A stretch of 64,000 nt of DNA from Brachybacterium fresconis. GTDB lineage: Bacteria; Actinomycetota; Actinomycetes; Actinomycetales; Dermabacteraceae. Shown one piece after another: positions 1 to 8,700 of the stretch. The stretch lies in contig NZ_JAGIOC010000001.1 of assembly GCF_017876515.1 (NCBI RefSeq), positions 3,038,001 to 3,102,000 on the forward strand, given 5' to 3'. The number at the start of each line of letters is the position of its first letter. Position 1 is the stretch's first letter. The notes beneath the pieces were generated by a model. The model saw only the letters and a list, made by a program, of their open reading frames with translations, searched no databases and had not been told where the DNA came from. A program made the translations under genes and the position numbers.

Positions 1-3000
1 CCGCCATGGACTCGCTGGAGAGCGTGAGCATCAGCTCCTCGGTGTCCGCCCCGGACGGCACGACGGCCTCGTGGGACATGACGCTGGCCGGGGAGGTCAC
101 GAACTTCGAGTGCACCCCCGGTGGCATCACGGGCGCGGCGACCTGCGCGACCCTCGAGGGCGCGATGACCGCCATGGGTCCGATCATGACTCCGATCAAC
201 GACATGATCACCAACCCGGAGGGCGTGATCTACGAGGCGTTCACCACCATCAAGACGGACCTGATGACCGTCCCGGTGCGCGCCGCTCTGGATCCCTTCC
301 TCGAGCTGATCGCGAACAACCTGTTCTCGGTGCAGATCAACCACCAGGAGGTCCAGACCTGCGAGATGCCGGACGGCACGGAGGTGACGTCGGGACTGGA
401 AGTGTCAGCCTTGAGCATCGGCGTCCTGGACGGCACCTCACGTATGGGCATCGGGAATGCCGGTGTCCGGGTCGATGCGTGTGATCTCGCCGCCGGCGAC
501 CCCGTGGTCGAGTCCTCGAGCCCGGTTCCGGCCGGTGAGTGCTCGGAGATCACCTCCAGCGGCTGGGCACCCGAGAGCGAGGTCAGCTTCCAGCTGACGG
601 ACGCCGAGGGTAACCCTGTCGGTGACCCGATCACCGCGACGGCCGACGCCGAGGGCAACATCCCGGCCGACACCTGCCTCACCGTTCCCGAGGGCACCGA
701 ACCCGGCGACTACACCGTCGTCGGCGAGGGCCCGGACGGGAACACCGGTGAGTCGGACCTGACGGTCTACGCCCCTGATGCCGAGGTCGATTCGCCTGCC
801 GCTCCCGGTGAGTGCGCTGTCGTGACCTCCGGCGGATGGATCCCGGACAGCGAGGTCTCGATCCAGCTGACCAGCGCCGAGGGCAATCCCGTCGGAGACC
901 CCGTGACCGCTGTCGCAGATGAGGAGGGCAACCTGCCCGCCGACACATGCGTGGCGATTCCCGAGGGGACCGAGCCGGGCGACTACGAGGCGATCGTCTC
1001 GGATGACAACGGCGCTGAGATCCCGGCTCCCGTCGAGGTCGACGAGGCCGATGCCGACGAGGCCAGCCTGGACGCCTCCTCCCCGGTTGCGGCCGGTGGG
1101 GAGTCGGCCCTGACCGGTGATGGCTGGGCTCCGGACACGGACGTGTCGGTGCAGCTGACCGATCCGGACGGCAATGCCGTCGGTGATCCGGTCACCGTCA
1201 CGACCGATGAGAACGGTGCCTTCCCCGAGGGCACGGTGCTCCCGGTCCCCGAGGATGCGACTCCCGGCGATGGGTTCACCATCACCGCGACGGATCCTGA
1301 CGGCAACGAGGCGACCGACACGCTCGAGGTCACGCCGGCTGATTCGGCCGACGAGGCGAGCCTGGAGGCGTCCTCGCCGGTGCGCGTGGGCGATGAGTCC
1401 ACGCTGGAGTCCGAGGGCTGGACTCCGGATACCGAGGTCTCGGTGCAGCTGGCCGATGCCGAGGGCGATCCCGTCGGTGATCCGGCCACCGTCACCACCG
1501 ATGAGAACGGTGCCTTCCCCGAGGGCACTTCGCTCCCGGTTCCCGAGGATGCGACGCCGCGCGATGGCTACACCATCACCGCGGTCGATTCCGAGGGCAA
1601 CGAGGCGACCGACACCATCGAGATCGTCGCGGCCGATGCCGAGCTGTTCTCGCTGGATGCTTCGTCGCCGACTCCGGCCGGTGGCGAGTCCACCCTGGAA
1701 TCGGCAGGCTGGGCTCCGGGCACGGACGTGTCGGTGCAGCTGACTGATCCGGACGGCAATGCCGTCGGCGATCCGGTCACCGTCACGACCGATGAGAACG
1801 GTGCCTTCCCCGAGGGCACGGTGCTCCCGGTCCCCGAGGATGCGACGCCGGGCGATGGGTTCACCATCACCGCGACGGATCCTGACGGCAACGAGGCGAC
1901 CGACACGCTCGAGGTCACGCCGGCTGATTCGGCCGACGAGGCGAGCCTGGAGGCGTCCTCGCCGGTGCGCGTGGGCGATGAGTCCACGCTGGAGTCCGAG
2001 GGCTGGGCTCCGGACACGGACGTGTCGGTGCAGTTGGCCGATGCCGAGGGCGATCCCGTCGGTGATCCGGTCACCGTCACCACCGATGAGAACGGTGCCT
2101 TCCCCGAGGGCACTTCGCTCCCGGTTCCCGAGGGCGCCGAGCCCGGTGCCTTCACGGTCACGGCGGCTGACTCCGAGGGCAACGAGGTCACCGACACGCT
2201 CGAGGTCATCGCGGCCGACGCGCCGCTGGTGGACGCTTCGCCGGCTCCGGCCGGTGGGGAGTCCGCTCTGACCGGTGATGGCTGGACCCCGGACACCGAG
2301 GTCTCCGTGCAGCTGACCGATGCCGAGGGCAATGCCGTCGGCGATCCGGTCACCGTCACGACCGATGAGAACGGTGCCTTCCCCGAGGGCACGGTGCTCC
2401 CGATCCCCGAGGATGCGACGCCGGGCGATGGCTACACCATCACCGCGGTCGATCCCGAGGGCAACGAAGCGACCGACACGCTCGAGGTCATCGCGGCCGA
2501 CGCGCCGCTGGTGGACGCTTCGCCGGCTCCGGCCGGTGGGGAGTCCGCTCTGACCGGTGATGGCTGGACCCCGGACACGGACGTGTCGGTGCAGCTGACC
2601 GATCCGGACGGCAATGCCGTCGGCGATCCGGTCACCGTCACGACCGATGAGAACGGTGCCTTCCCCGAGGGCACGGTGCTCCCGATCCCGGAGGATGCGA
2701 CGCCGGGCGATGGCTACACCATCACCGCGGTCGATCCCGAGGGCAACGAAGCGACCGACACGTTCGAGATCGTCCCGGACGACTCGGCCGAGGCCACGAT
2801 CGACGCGTCGTCCCCGGTGGCTGTTGGCAGCGAGTCCGAGCTGGTCTCCGAGGGCTGGATTCCGGAAACCGAGGTCTCCGTACAGCTGGCCGATGCCGAG
2901 GGCAATGCCGTCGGCGATCCGGTCATGGTGACCACGGATGGGAACGGTGCCTTCCCCGAGGGCACGGTGCTCCCGATCCCGGAGGATGCGACGCCGGGTG

Positions 3001-3605
3001 AGGGCTACACCGTCACCGCGACGGACGCCGAGGGCACCGAGGCCACGGACACCGTCGAGGTGACTCCGGGCGAAGGCTCCTGCGTCAGCAACCAGACCGT
3101 CTCGATCGAGCCGAGCTCCGCCGGAGCCGGTGCAACGGTGACCGTGTCCGGAAGCGGCTTCGCTCCCGGCGACGCGACGGTCGCGCTCGTCGATGCCGAG
3201 GGCAACCCGGTCGGAGCCACGGTGGAGATCGAGGTCGGTGACGACTGCGGCTTCGCGAGCGAGGTCGTCATCTCCTCCGATGTCACCCCCGGGGACTACG
3301 AGCTGGTCGTGACCGATGGTGATGGAAACTCCGCTTCGGACGCCATCACCGTGACCGAGTCCCAGGCCGGTGGCGACCCGGCACCGGGCGGTGACGACGA
3401 CTCGACCGTCGGCGGCGGCTCAGACGACGGGGACGACTCGTCCTCCGATGTCGGAGCGGGCGACGACGGTGAGGGCTCCGGAACCGGTACCGACGGCGAC
3501 CTGGCGCAGACCGGGTTCGACGCTCTCCCGGTGGCAGCGATCGCTTCGCTGCTCACCATCGCCGGTGCCGCTGTCCTCATCACGCGCCACCAGCGGAAGG
3601 TGTGA
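1..3605 (+). CDS. LAQTG-anchored repeat surface protein, 5' end missing
   Basis: The reading frame is open from the window edge, so the signal peptide and true start lie outside. About 160 residues of unique N-terminal sequence are followed by nine closely related units of roughly 95 residues and a tenth divergent one. Each unit opens with an ASSPV-like motif, then a GW(A/T)PD(T/S)-VSVQL strand, then a PEGT-LP(V/I)PE strand, as expected of Ig-like beta-sandwich domains. A Gly/Asp/Ser-rich spacer then leads to LAQTG, a hydrophobic helix and a basic tail (RHQRKV). LAxTG is the known class E sortase motif of actinobacteria, so the protein is probably linked to peptidoglycan. It is strongly acidic. 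Ligand and function are unknown; adhesion or a stalk role is plausible. No sortase gene lies in the window. Confidence 0.85.
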   Translation, partial: AMDSLESVSISSSVSAPDGTTASWDMTLAGEVTNFECTPGGITGAATCATLEGAMTAMGPIMTPINDMITNPEGVIYEAFTTIKTDLMTVPVRAALDPFLELIANNLFSVQINHQEVQTCEMPDGTEVTSGLEVSALSIGVLDGTSRMGIGNAGVRVDACDLAAGDPVVESSSPVPAGECSEITSSGWAPESEVSFQLTDAEGNPVGDPITATADAEGNIPADTCLTVPEGTEPGDYTVVGEGPDGNTGESDLTVYAPDAEVDSPAAPGECAVVTSGGWIPDSEVSIQLTSAEGNPVGDPVTAVADEEGNLPADTCVAIPEGTEPGDYEAIVSDDNGAEIPAPVEVDEADADEASLDASSPVAAGGESALTGDGWAPDTDVSVQLTDPDGNAVGDPVTVTTDENGAFPEGTVLPVPEDATPGDGFTITATDPDGNEATDTLEVTPADSADEASLEASSPVRVGDESTLESEGWTPDTEVSVQLADAEGDPVGDPATVTTDENGAFPEGTSLPVPEDATPRDGYTITAVDSEGNEATDTIEIVAADAELFSLDASSPTPAGGESTLESAGWAPGTDVSVQLTDPDGNAVGDPVTVTTDENGAFPEGTVLPVPEDATPGDGFTITATDPDGNEATDTLEVTPADSADEASLEASSPVRVGDESTLESEGWAPDTDVSVQLADAEGDPVGDPVTVTTDENGAFPEGTSLPVPEGAEPGAFTVTAADSEGNEVTDTLEVIAADAPLVDASPAPAGGESALTGDGWTPDTEVSVQLTDAEGNAVGDPVTVTTDENGAFPEGTVLPIPEDATPGDGYTITAVDPEGNEATDTLEVIAADAPLVDASPAPAGGESALTGDGWTPDTDVSVQLTDPDGNAVGDPVTVTTDENGAFPEGTVLPIPEDATPGDGYTITAVDPEGNEATDTFEIVPDDSAEATIDASSPVAVGSESELVSEGWIPETEVSVQLADAEGNAVGDPVMVTTDGNGAFPEGTVLPIPEDATPGEGYTVTATDAEGTEATDTVEVTPGEGSCVSNQTVSIEPSSAGAGATVTVSGSGFAPGDATVALVDAEGNPVGATVEIEVGDDCGFASEVVISSDVTPGDYELVVTDGDGNSASDAITVTESQAGGDPAPGGDDDSTVGGGSDDGDDSSSDVGAGDDGEGSGTGTDGDLAQTGFDALPVAAIASLLTIAGAAVLITRHQRKV
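1080..2800 (+). repeat. Near-identical coding repeats inside the surface protein
   Basis: Units are almost identical at DNA level. The block beginning acgtgtcggtgcagctgac recurs at 1141, 1726 and 2581. The 585-bp offset between the first two copies shows that a two-domain block was duplicated. The units starting near 2221 and 2506 form a further tandem pair of about 285 bp. Such identity indicates recent recombination and possible copy-number variation between strains. Confidence 0.85.
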
Positions 3606-3634
3606 GTGAACACCATCCGATGAGGCAGTAGACA

Positions 3635-3671
3635 GGAATGGTGGCGGCCCGGACCGGGCCGCCACCATTCC
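3635..3671. terminator. Hairpin terminator after the surface protein
   Basis: A perfect inverted repeat with 18-bp arms (3635-3652 and 3654-3671) around a single central base lies 30 bp after the stop codon. No T-run follows, which is usual for intrinsic terminators in high-GC actinobacteria. Confidence 0.75.
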
Positions 3672-3721
3672 GCTGTCCCATCGAAGTCGAAGTGCTGGCC
3701 CCGATGCGGGGTCGGCAATGC

Positions 3722-3776
3722 CTGGACCACCAGCTGGACCACCAGGTTGCAGAGTCTGGACCACCAGGTTGCAGAG
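3722..3776. promoter_or_regulatory. Three direct repeats before the amine oxidase, operator-like
   Basis: The 12-mer ctggaccaccag occurs at 3722, 3734 and 3756. The last two copies extend into an identical 21-bp unit (3734-3754 and 3756-3776). Each 12-mer is itself dyad-like (CTGG, four bases, CCAG). The array ends just before the ribosome-binding site of the next gene, so it may be a cooperative repressor site; no candidate repressor is adjacent. Confidence 0.45.
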
Positions 3777-3785
3777 AGAGAGCCG

Positions 3786-5159
3786 ATGAATAGACGCCGC
3801 TGGGCCGTCGCAGCACTTCTGGTCGTCTGCGCGACCATTCTCGTCTGGGTCGTGGCCGCTGGACCGTTGAGGCCCGCGCCTGACGCCCCCGAGGAGCCGG
3901 CCGCGCCCGCTGCGACCGCGGCCGAGCTGGACTGCGGCGACGGGCAGGAGCTCTCGAAGTCCCTCTCGAGCGGTGCGACGTGGTCGATGTGCTGGTCGAT
4001 CGACCCGGACATGGGCCTCGTGGTCTCCGACATCCATCTCACCGCGCCGGACGGGGAGCCGATCAGCCTGATCGATTCCTTGTCGCTCTCGCAGCTCGAG
4101 GTGCCGTACGACGACGGCGGGCGCAATACCCACGACATCACCGAATCCGGATTCGGCGGCACCAAGATGAAAACTCTCGGTGACGACGTGTGCACCGGGA
4201 ACATTCTCGAAGCGGACGTCCCGAACATCGGTGACGGCACGTACGGCGAGACGGAGACCCGGGGCGTGCTGTGCTCCTCCGAGGTCGACGGCGGCGTGTC
4301 CTACCATTCGAGCGACGCCGTCGCCCCTGCCGCGACTCGGAAGACGGATCTGCAGATCTTCACGGTGTCCCGCGTCGGCTGGTACGAATACATCACCGAG
4401 TACACCTTCGGTGCCGATGGCTCGATCGACGTGCAGCTCGGCGCGACCGGTGATCTCTCGCCCGTGGACTACAGCGACGAGGAGCACGGGTGGGACGTGG
4501 GGGACGACGAGCACTCCACCAGCCATTCGCACAACGCGGTCTGGCGCGTGAACTGGGCCCTCGGCGGGGACGCAGGGATGCAGGTCGAGCAGTTCGATGC
4601 CGAGCGCACCGGGGACATGGGGGATGAATCGGCGAAGCTCACGGGGGAGCTCACCCCGCTCACGAACCCCACGACCGCGCAATGGGAGGACCGGCGCTGG
4701 TGGCGGGTGCTGAACCCCGACGTCCTCAACGAGGACGGACACCCGATCTCCTACCAGATCGAGATGGCCAAGACCGACTCGTTCGTCTTCTCCGATGTCC
4801 TCGCCGATGCCGGAGCGGAGAGGCACGCCCATGACCACGAGAGCGGCTACGACGTCGCCTTCACCAACTATGACGAGTGCGAGCGGTTCGCCGTGAAGAA
4901 CACCGGCGACTGCGGAGGCGGGGTCGAGGACTTCGTGGACAGCGGTGCCGAGGAGACTCTCGACGACGTCGTCTCCTGGGTGGCGGTGGGATTCCACCAC
5001 GTGCCCCGTGACGAGGACCAGTCTCCGATGGAGATGCACTGGCAGGGATTCTCCCTGCTGCCCCGTGACCTGACGGCCCAGCGGTTCGACGTGCCGGAAG
5101 GACACGAAGAAGTCAACGGGGTCCCGGACTCCGAGTGGCACGAGTCGCCCACGGGGTGA
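3786..5159 (+). CDS. Short, divergent copper amine oxidase, catalytic domain only
   Basis: This 457-residue protein has an N-terminal signal anchor (RRRWAVAALLVVCA...) and then a copper amine oxidase C-terminal domain. Family enzymes use copper and a self-made topaquinone (TPQ) to turn primary amines into aldehydes, ammonia and peroxide. Likely copper ligands are His247 and His249 (SHSH) and His405 (GFHHVPRDED). The likely catalytic base is Asp117 in HDITESGFGG. The TPQ-precursor Tyr is at 200, but the motif reads VGWYEY where the family has VGNYDY, so the conserved Asn before the Tyr is Trp199. Typical enzymes are about 640 residues or longer with N-terminal N2/N3 domains, which are missing here. 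The start at 3786 follows a GAGAGAG ribosome site; an earlier in-frame Met at 3747 lies within the repeats. Activity is uncertain. Confidence 0.75.
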   Translation: MNRRRWAVAALLVVCATILVWVVAAGPLRPAPDAPEEPAAPAATAAELDCGDGQELSKSLSSGATWSMCWSIDPDMGLVVSDIHLTAPDGEPISLIDSLSLSQLEVPYDDGGRNTHDITESGFGGTKMKTLGDDVCTGNILEADVPNIGDGTYGETETRGVLCSSEVDGGVSYHSSDAVAPAATRKTDLQIFTVSRVGWYEYITEYTFGADGSIDVQLGATGDLSPVDYSDEEHGWDVGDDEHSTSHSHNAVWRVNWALGGDAGMQVEQFDAERTGDMGDESAKLTGELTPLTNPTTAQWEDRRWWRVLNPDVLNEDGHPISYQIEMAKTDSFVFSDVLADAGAERHAHDHESGYDVAFTNYDECERFAVKNTGDCGGGVEDFVDSGAEETLDDVVSWVAVGFHHVPRDEDQSPMEMHWQGFSLLPRDLTAQRFDVPEGHEEVNGVPDSEWHESPTG

Positions 5160-5307
5160 GGCCCCGGGGTGATGAAGGGGATGATCAGCCAGCCCTGTCC
5201 GCGCTGGAGCCCCGCACGTGAAGATCGAGCCCTTATGGTGCTTATGGTGCGGAAGGGGCGTTGATCATTCCCATCAGCCGCCGCCGGGTGCCCCGGTCCG
5301 GTGCACC

Positions 5308-6201
5308 TCAGACCCGCGCCAGGATCGCGTCGGCGAAGATCTCGGTCACCTCGGGGACGAGCTGCAGATTGAACAGGGGCTCGAACAGCTCCGCCTCCAG
5401 CAGCACGAGCCCGTGCGCGGCGGAATCGACGGTATCGATACGGCCGTACAGCGGCATGGGCAGGCCGGAGACCTCGCCGACCGCATCCAGCACCTGCCCG
5501 GCGAACTCCTGCTCCCGAGCGGTCGCCTCGAGGACCACGGGGTTCTCCTGGTAGGTGCCGCCGCGCAGGCCCCCGCCGCGCTCGAGCAGCGCTCCCTTCG
5601 CGATCGCGTGCGTGACCTGCCCGTCGACCGCATAGAGCGCCCTCTCCCGGCCCTCGGAGAGTTCTGGCACCTCCGGCTGCAGCATCACGACGCCGCCTTC
5701 GGCGAGGATCGCTCGAGCGAGCTCCAGGGCGGCGGGGGAGTCGCGGGCGAACAGTCCCGTGTGCCGCGCCCCCGCCCCGACGCTCGGCTTCACGACCACG
5801 TGCGGCGTCGAGGGCTCCTCGGAGGACAGCTCGGCCTCGAGGGTGGACATCTCGTGGTGGTAGCTCGTGGGCACGACGGCGACGCCGGCCTCCTCGAGCT
5901 GGGCGAGATAGCGCTTGTCCATGTTCCACCGCACCAGCTCGGGGTCGTTGAGCACGGTGGTGAGCGCGCCGACCCGCTCCAGCCAGGCCTCGAACTGCGC
6001 GGGCCGCTCGGCGTAGTCCCAGGGGCTGCGGAGCACGAGCAGGTCGAAGGCCGCCCAGTCCACGGACTCGTCATGCCAGATGGTGAGCTCTGCGTCCGCG
6101 CCCCGATGCCGGAGCGCCTCGCGCAGCGGTGCCGCATCGAGGTGCGGATCGGCCGCCATGAAGGTCGTGGGATCGGTGACGACGAGGCCGATGCGGGTCA
6201 T
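5308..6201 (-). CDS. ATP-grasp superfamily ligase-like protein
   Basis: A 297-residue protein with the layout of cytosolic ATP-grasp enzymes. An N-terminal region contains the LRSPWDYAERP segment, a central part has the nucleotide-binding VVVKPSVGAGARHTG strand-loop, and a C-terminal part has the metal-binding GRIDTVD...LLEAELFEP stretch. Similar proteins resemble prokaryotic glutathione synthetase and cycloserine-pathway DcsG, which join a carboxylate to an amine. The substrate cannot be told from sequence. I chose the Met at 6201 because homology-like sequence starts there and TAGGGT stands seven bases upstream. The gene is alone and divergent from the symporter locus. Confidence 0.75.
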   Translation of the reverse strand: MTRIGLVVTDPTTFMAADPHLDAAPLREALRHRGADAELTIWHDESVDWAAFDLLVLRSPWDYAERPAQFEAWLERVGALTTVLNDPELVRWNMDKRYLAQLEEAGVAVVPTSYHHEMSTLEAELSSEEPSTPHVVVKPSVGAGARHTGLFARDSPAALELARAILAEGGVVMLQPEVPELSEGRERALYAVDGQVTHAIAKGALLERGGGLRGGTYQENPVVLEATAREQEFAGQVLDAVGEVSGLPMPLYGRIDTVDSAAHGLVLLEAELFEPLFNLQLVPEVTEIFADAILARV

Positions 6202-6208
6202 GCCCGCG

Positions 6209-6214
6209 ACCCTA
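6209..6214 (-). promoter_or_regulatory. -10 box of a leaderless promoter (ATP-grasp gene)
   Basis: Read on the minus strand this is TAGGGT, seven bases before the ATG, so transcription should start at or next to the start codon. Confidence 0.5.
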
Positions 6215-6380
6215 GCAACGCCATGGGCTCCGACGCCGACGGGGGCGTTCGCAGGAGGATCGCTGCCCGTGCACGGGGGCGATGGGTCCAGGCCCTCGGG
6301 GCGGCGCAGGAGCCACGCACTATTGGGCATGCTGTGCGCTGCATCACCATGCGCCGGGAGCTGACAGAACTGGAATCTGC

Positions 6381-6391
6381 TTGTCCGACAA
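6381..6391. promoter_or_regulatory. FadR-subfamily GntR operator candidate
   Basis: TTGTCCGACAA is a perfect 5-bp dyad and matches the FadR-type consensus TNGTNNNACNA at every fixed position. It lies in the AT-rich patch where a symporter promoter is expected. No GntR gene is in the window. Confidence 0.5.
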
Positions 6392-6730
6392 AAACTTTTA
6401 GCGCTCTGACCTGTGCGGGTGAGCGTTCACGGGTGCCCCCAGGTGGCTATCAGGTTCTTAGTGTGCGAGTATCTATGCGGCCCTATGGGCGCTGGTGATG
6501 CGCAGGACCGGTCTCCGCGAGGAGCACGGGATCTGCAGCAACCGTCGAGAGGGACATCCCCGGAGCAGGTGCGAGGCGCCGCCCGGGTCGACGTCGGACG
6601 GCACGCGCTCTCCGGGCCGTCTGCCGGTGGCCCGCTGAAGGGAACCCCTGACGTCAGCGCGCCATCGCGTCCACGTCGCGACGCACCGGCTGCGAGAGAC
6701 CGGAATGCCCGCGATGAAAGGAAGTACGTA

Positions 6731-8449
6731 GTGCCGCCCGCGCCTACTGGAGAGATCTCCCAGCTCGGAACCATCGGAGTCATCGTCCTCCTGCTGCTGT
6801 TCTACGGCGGCACGATGTGGATGTCCGTGGTGATCTCCCGCAAGAAGGAGAACGCCGACGACTACATGACCGCCGGCAACAAGATCGGCTTCGGCGTCTC
6901 CGCCGCATCCATGACCGCCACCTGGATCTGGGCGTCCTCGATGTACGCCTCGGTGACCGCGGGGTACACCTACGGCGTCTCCGGCCCCATCCACTACGGG
7001 CTCTGGGGCGCGCTGATGATCCTGTTCATCTACCCCTTCGGCAAGCGGATCCGGAAGGTCGCCCCCAAGGCGCACACCCTTGCCGAGGTCATGTACGCCC
7101 GCCACGGCCGCTCCTCGCAGCTGATGCTCGCCGGCTCCAACGTGCTCGGCTCGGTCATCTCGCTGACCTCCAACTTCATCGCCGGAGGAGCGCTCATCGC
7201 GATGCTCTCCCCGATGAGCTTCGGCAACGGCATCGTCATCATCGCCGGCGGCGTGCTGCTCTACACCCTGTGGTCCGGGTTCCGCGCCTCCGTGCTGACC
7301 GACTTCGCACAGGTCATGGCCATGCTCGGCGCGGCCGTCGTGATCATCCCGGCCGTCTTCTTCGTCGTCGGCGGTCCGCCGATGTTCGCCGAAGGCGTCG
7401 CCGCCGGCCATGTCACTCCGGCGCAGGAGAGCTTCTTCTCCTCCGAGGCGTTCATGAACCAGGGCGCCCCGTACATCGCCGCGGTGCTGGCCTACGCGAT
7501 CGGCAACCAGACCATCGCCCAGCGCCTGTTCGCGGTGCGCGAGGACCTCATCAAGCCCACCTTCATCACCGCCACCATCGGCTACGGCGCGACCGTGATC
7601 GGCATCGGCATGCTCGGCGTGATGGCCCTGTACCTGGGCATCGAGCCCATGAACGGCGACGTCAACAACCTGATGCCGCAGATGGTCGGCACCTACCTGC
7701 CCGTCGGGCTGGTCGCGCTGGCCTTCATCATGATCATCGGCTCGCTGTCCTCCACCGCGGACTCCGACCTCTCGGCGCTCAGCTCGATCGTGATGACCGA
7801 CATCTACGGCCAGTCCGTCGGCCGCAAGAAGGCCGATCCGAAGAAGATGCTGCTGATCGGCCGGCTCACCATGGTCGTGGCGACCGCCGCGGCGCTGTAC
7901 TTCGCCACGGCGAAGTTCAACATCCTGGACCTGCTGGTCTTCGTCGGCGCGCTCTGGGGCTGCCTGGTCTTCCCGGTCATCGCCTCGTTCTACTGGAAGA
8001 AGGTCACCAACAAGGCCTTCACCGTCTCGGTGATCGCCGCGCTCGTCGTGTTCCTGCCGGTGCGGTTCGCGCTGATCCCGCTGGTCGGGCCGTGGGCGCT
8101 GTTCGTCGAGCTGCTCGCGATCATCGGGGTCGGCGTGGTGCTGGGCATCATGTCCTTCGGCTTCTTCGGCCTGCGGCCCGCCGTGATCGTCGGCGCGATC
8201 GCGACGGTCGTCGTGCTGCCGTTCGGTTTCGGCTACCTGCGCGACTACGAGACGCTGTCCGGCTCCCTCGTCGCCTACTCGGTCTCGTTCCTGGTCTGCT
8301 ATCTGATGAGCGTCCGCTCCGAGCAGGACTTCGACTTCGCGGTGATCCGCAAGGTCACCGGAGACTTCGACGAGGAGGACGAGCCCTCCGAGGTGGCGTC
8401 CGACGGTCCGGAACCGGCCCCCGAGGCGGCCGACTCCACCGATCGCTGA
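6731..8449 (+). CDS. Sodium:solute symporter (SSS family), DUR3-like
   Basis: A 572-residue polytopic membrane protein with about 13 hydrophobic segments. SSS transporters drive uptake of small solutes with the sodium gradient. The first third carries DDYMTAGNKIG followed by a TATWIWASSMYAS...YGVSGP stretch resembling urea/polyamine DUR3-type members; another SSS substrate is possible. The C-terminus is a soluble acidic tail. I place the start at GTG 6731 behind the GAAAGGAAG ribosome site. An upstream in-frame ATG at 6413 would add about 106 low-complexity residues and has no ribosome site. The small gene 58 bp downstream probably forms a two-gene transport unit with it. Confidence 0.85.
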   Translation: MPPAPTGEISQLGTIGVIVLLLLFYGGTMWMSVVISRKKENADDYMTAGNKIGFGVSAASMTATWIWASSMYASVTAGYTYGVSGPIHYGLWGALMILFIYPFGKRIRKVAPKAHTLAEVMYARHGRSSQLMLAGSNVLGSVISLTSNFIAGGALIAMLSPMSFGNGIVIIAGGVLLYTLWSGFRASVLTDFAQVMAMLGAAVVIIPAVFFVVGGPPMFAEGVAAGHVTPAQESFFSSEAFMNQGAPYIAAVLAYAIGNQTIAQRLFAVREDLIKPTFITATIGYGATVIGIGMLGVMALYLGIEPMNGDVNNLMPQMVGTYLPVGLVALAFIMIIGSLSSTADSDLSALSSIVMTDIYGQSVGRKKADPKKMLLIGRLTMVVATAAALYFATAKFNILDLLVFVGALWGCLVFPVIASFYWKKVTNKAFTVSVIAALVVFLPVRFALIPLVGPWALFVELLAIIGVGVVLGIMSFGFFGLRPAVIVGAIATVVVLPFGFGYLRDYETLSGSLVAYSVSFLVCYLMSVRSEQDFDFAVIRKVTGDFDEEDEPSEVASDGPEPAPEAADSTDR

Positions 8450-8507
8450 CCCGTCCGTCTCCCGACGCGGCACCGCCGCGTCGCCCACCCAACAGAAGGA
8501 GAGAGCC

Positions 8508-8636
8508 ATGACTGCTCTGCTGACCACGTACGTGCTCATGTGGCCGGTGATCGTCTTCGGCGTGCTGGCCGCCATCACCGGCGGGTTCGCCAAGGACATC
8601 AGGAAGGCCCGCAAGGAGGGCCGCTCGATCATCTGA
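8508..8636 (+). CDS. Small transporter partner, single membrane helix, 42 aa
   Basis: This short gene begins MTALLTTYVLMWPVIV and consists of one membrane helix followed by a basic cytosolic tail (KDIRKARKEGRSII). A very strong ribosome site (AGAAGGAGAGAG) precedes the ATG. Tiny proteins of this form are annotated beside SSS and NSS symporters as putative transporter small subunits; the methionine/alanine transporter MetPS is the described precedent for a tiny essential partner. Its position right after the symporter supports an accessory role in folding, stability or activity. Confidence 0.8.
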   Translation: MTALLTTYVLMWPVIVFGVLAAITGGFAKDIRKARKEGRSII

Positions 8637-8700
8637 CCGGTCCTGACGGGTCCTGACGGGTCTTGACAGGCCCTGACCGGCTATGACGGGCCCTGACCGA
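8631..8700. repeat. Seven imperfect 10-bp tandem repeats
   Basis: Seven decamers with consensus near ycctgacsgg run in perfect register from 8631 to 8700. They begin inside the stop region of the small subunit. The copies at 8641 and 8651 are identical and the others differ at one to three positions. Function is unknown. Confidence 0.7.

Larger units (their letters stand above)
6202..6730. other. Divergent regulatory region before the symporter
   Basis: This stretch of 529 bp holds no convincing gene. It contains the leaderless promoter of the minus-strand gene, a relatively AT-rich patch near 6375-6405 with a GntR-type operator, a dyad gtga(gcgt)tcac at 6419-6430, and then about 300 bp of GC-rich leader before the symporter GTG. 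An RNA element in that leader is possible, but I could not fit a known riboswitch. Confidence 0.5.

Noticed and set aside
6331..6730. Guanidine-I (ykkC) or other riboswitch in the symporter leader
   Set aside because: Only short fragments (a ggaccggtctccgcgag stretch) resemble the conserved core and the invariant blocks are missing.
6413..6730. N-terminal extension of the symporter from the ATG at 6413
   Set aside because: The added 106 residues are low-complexity, no ribosome site precedes them, and GTG 6731 has a good one followed directly by membrane helix 1.
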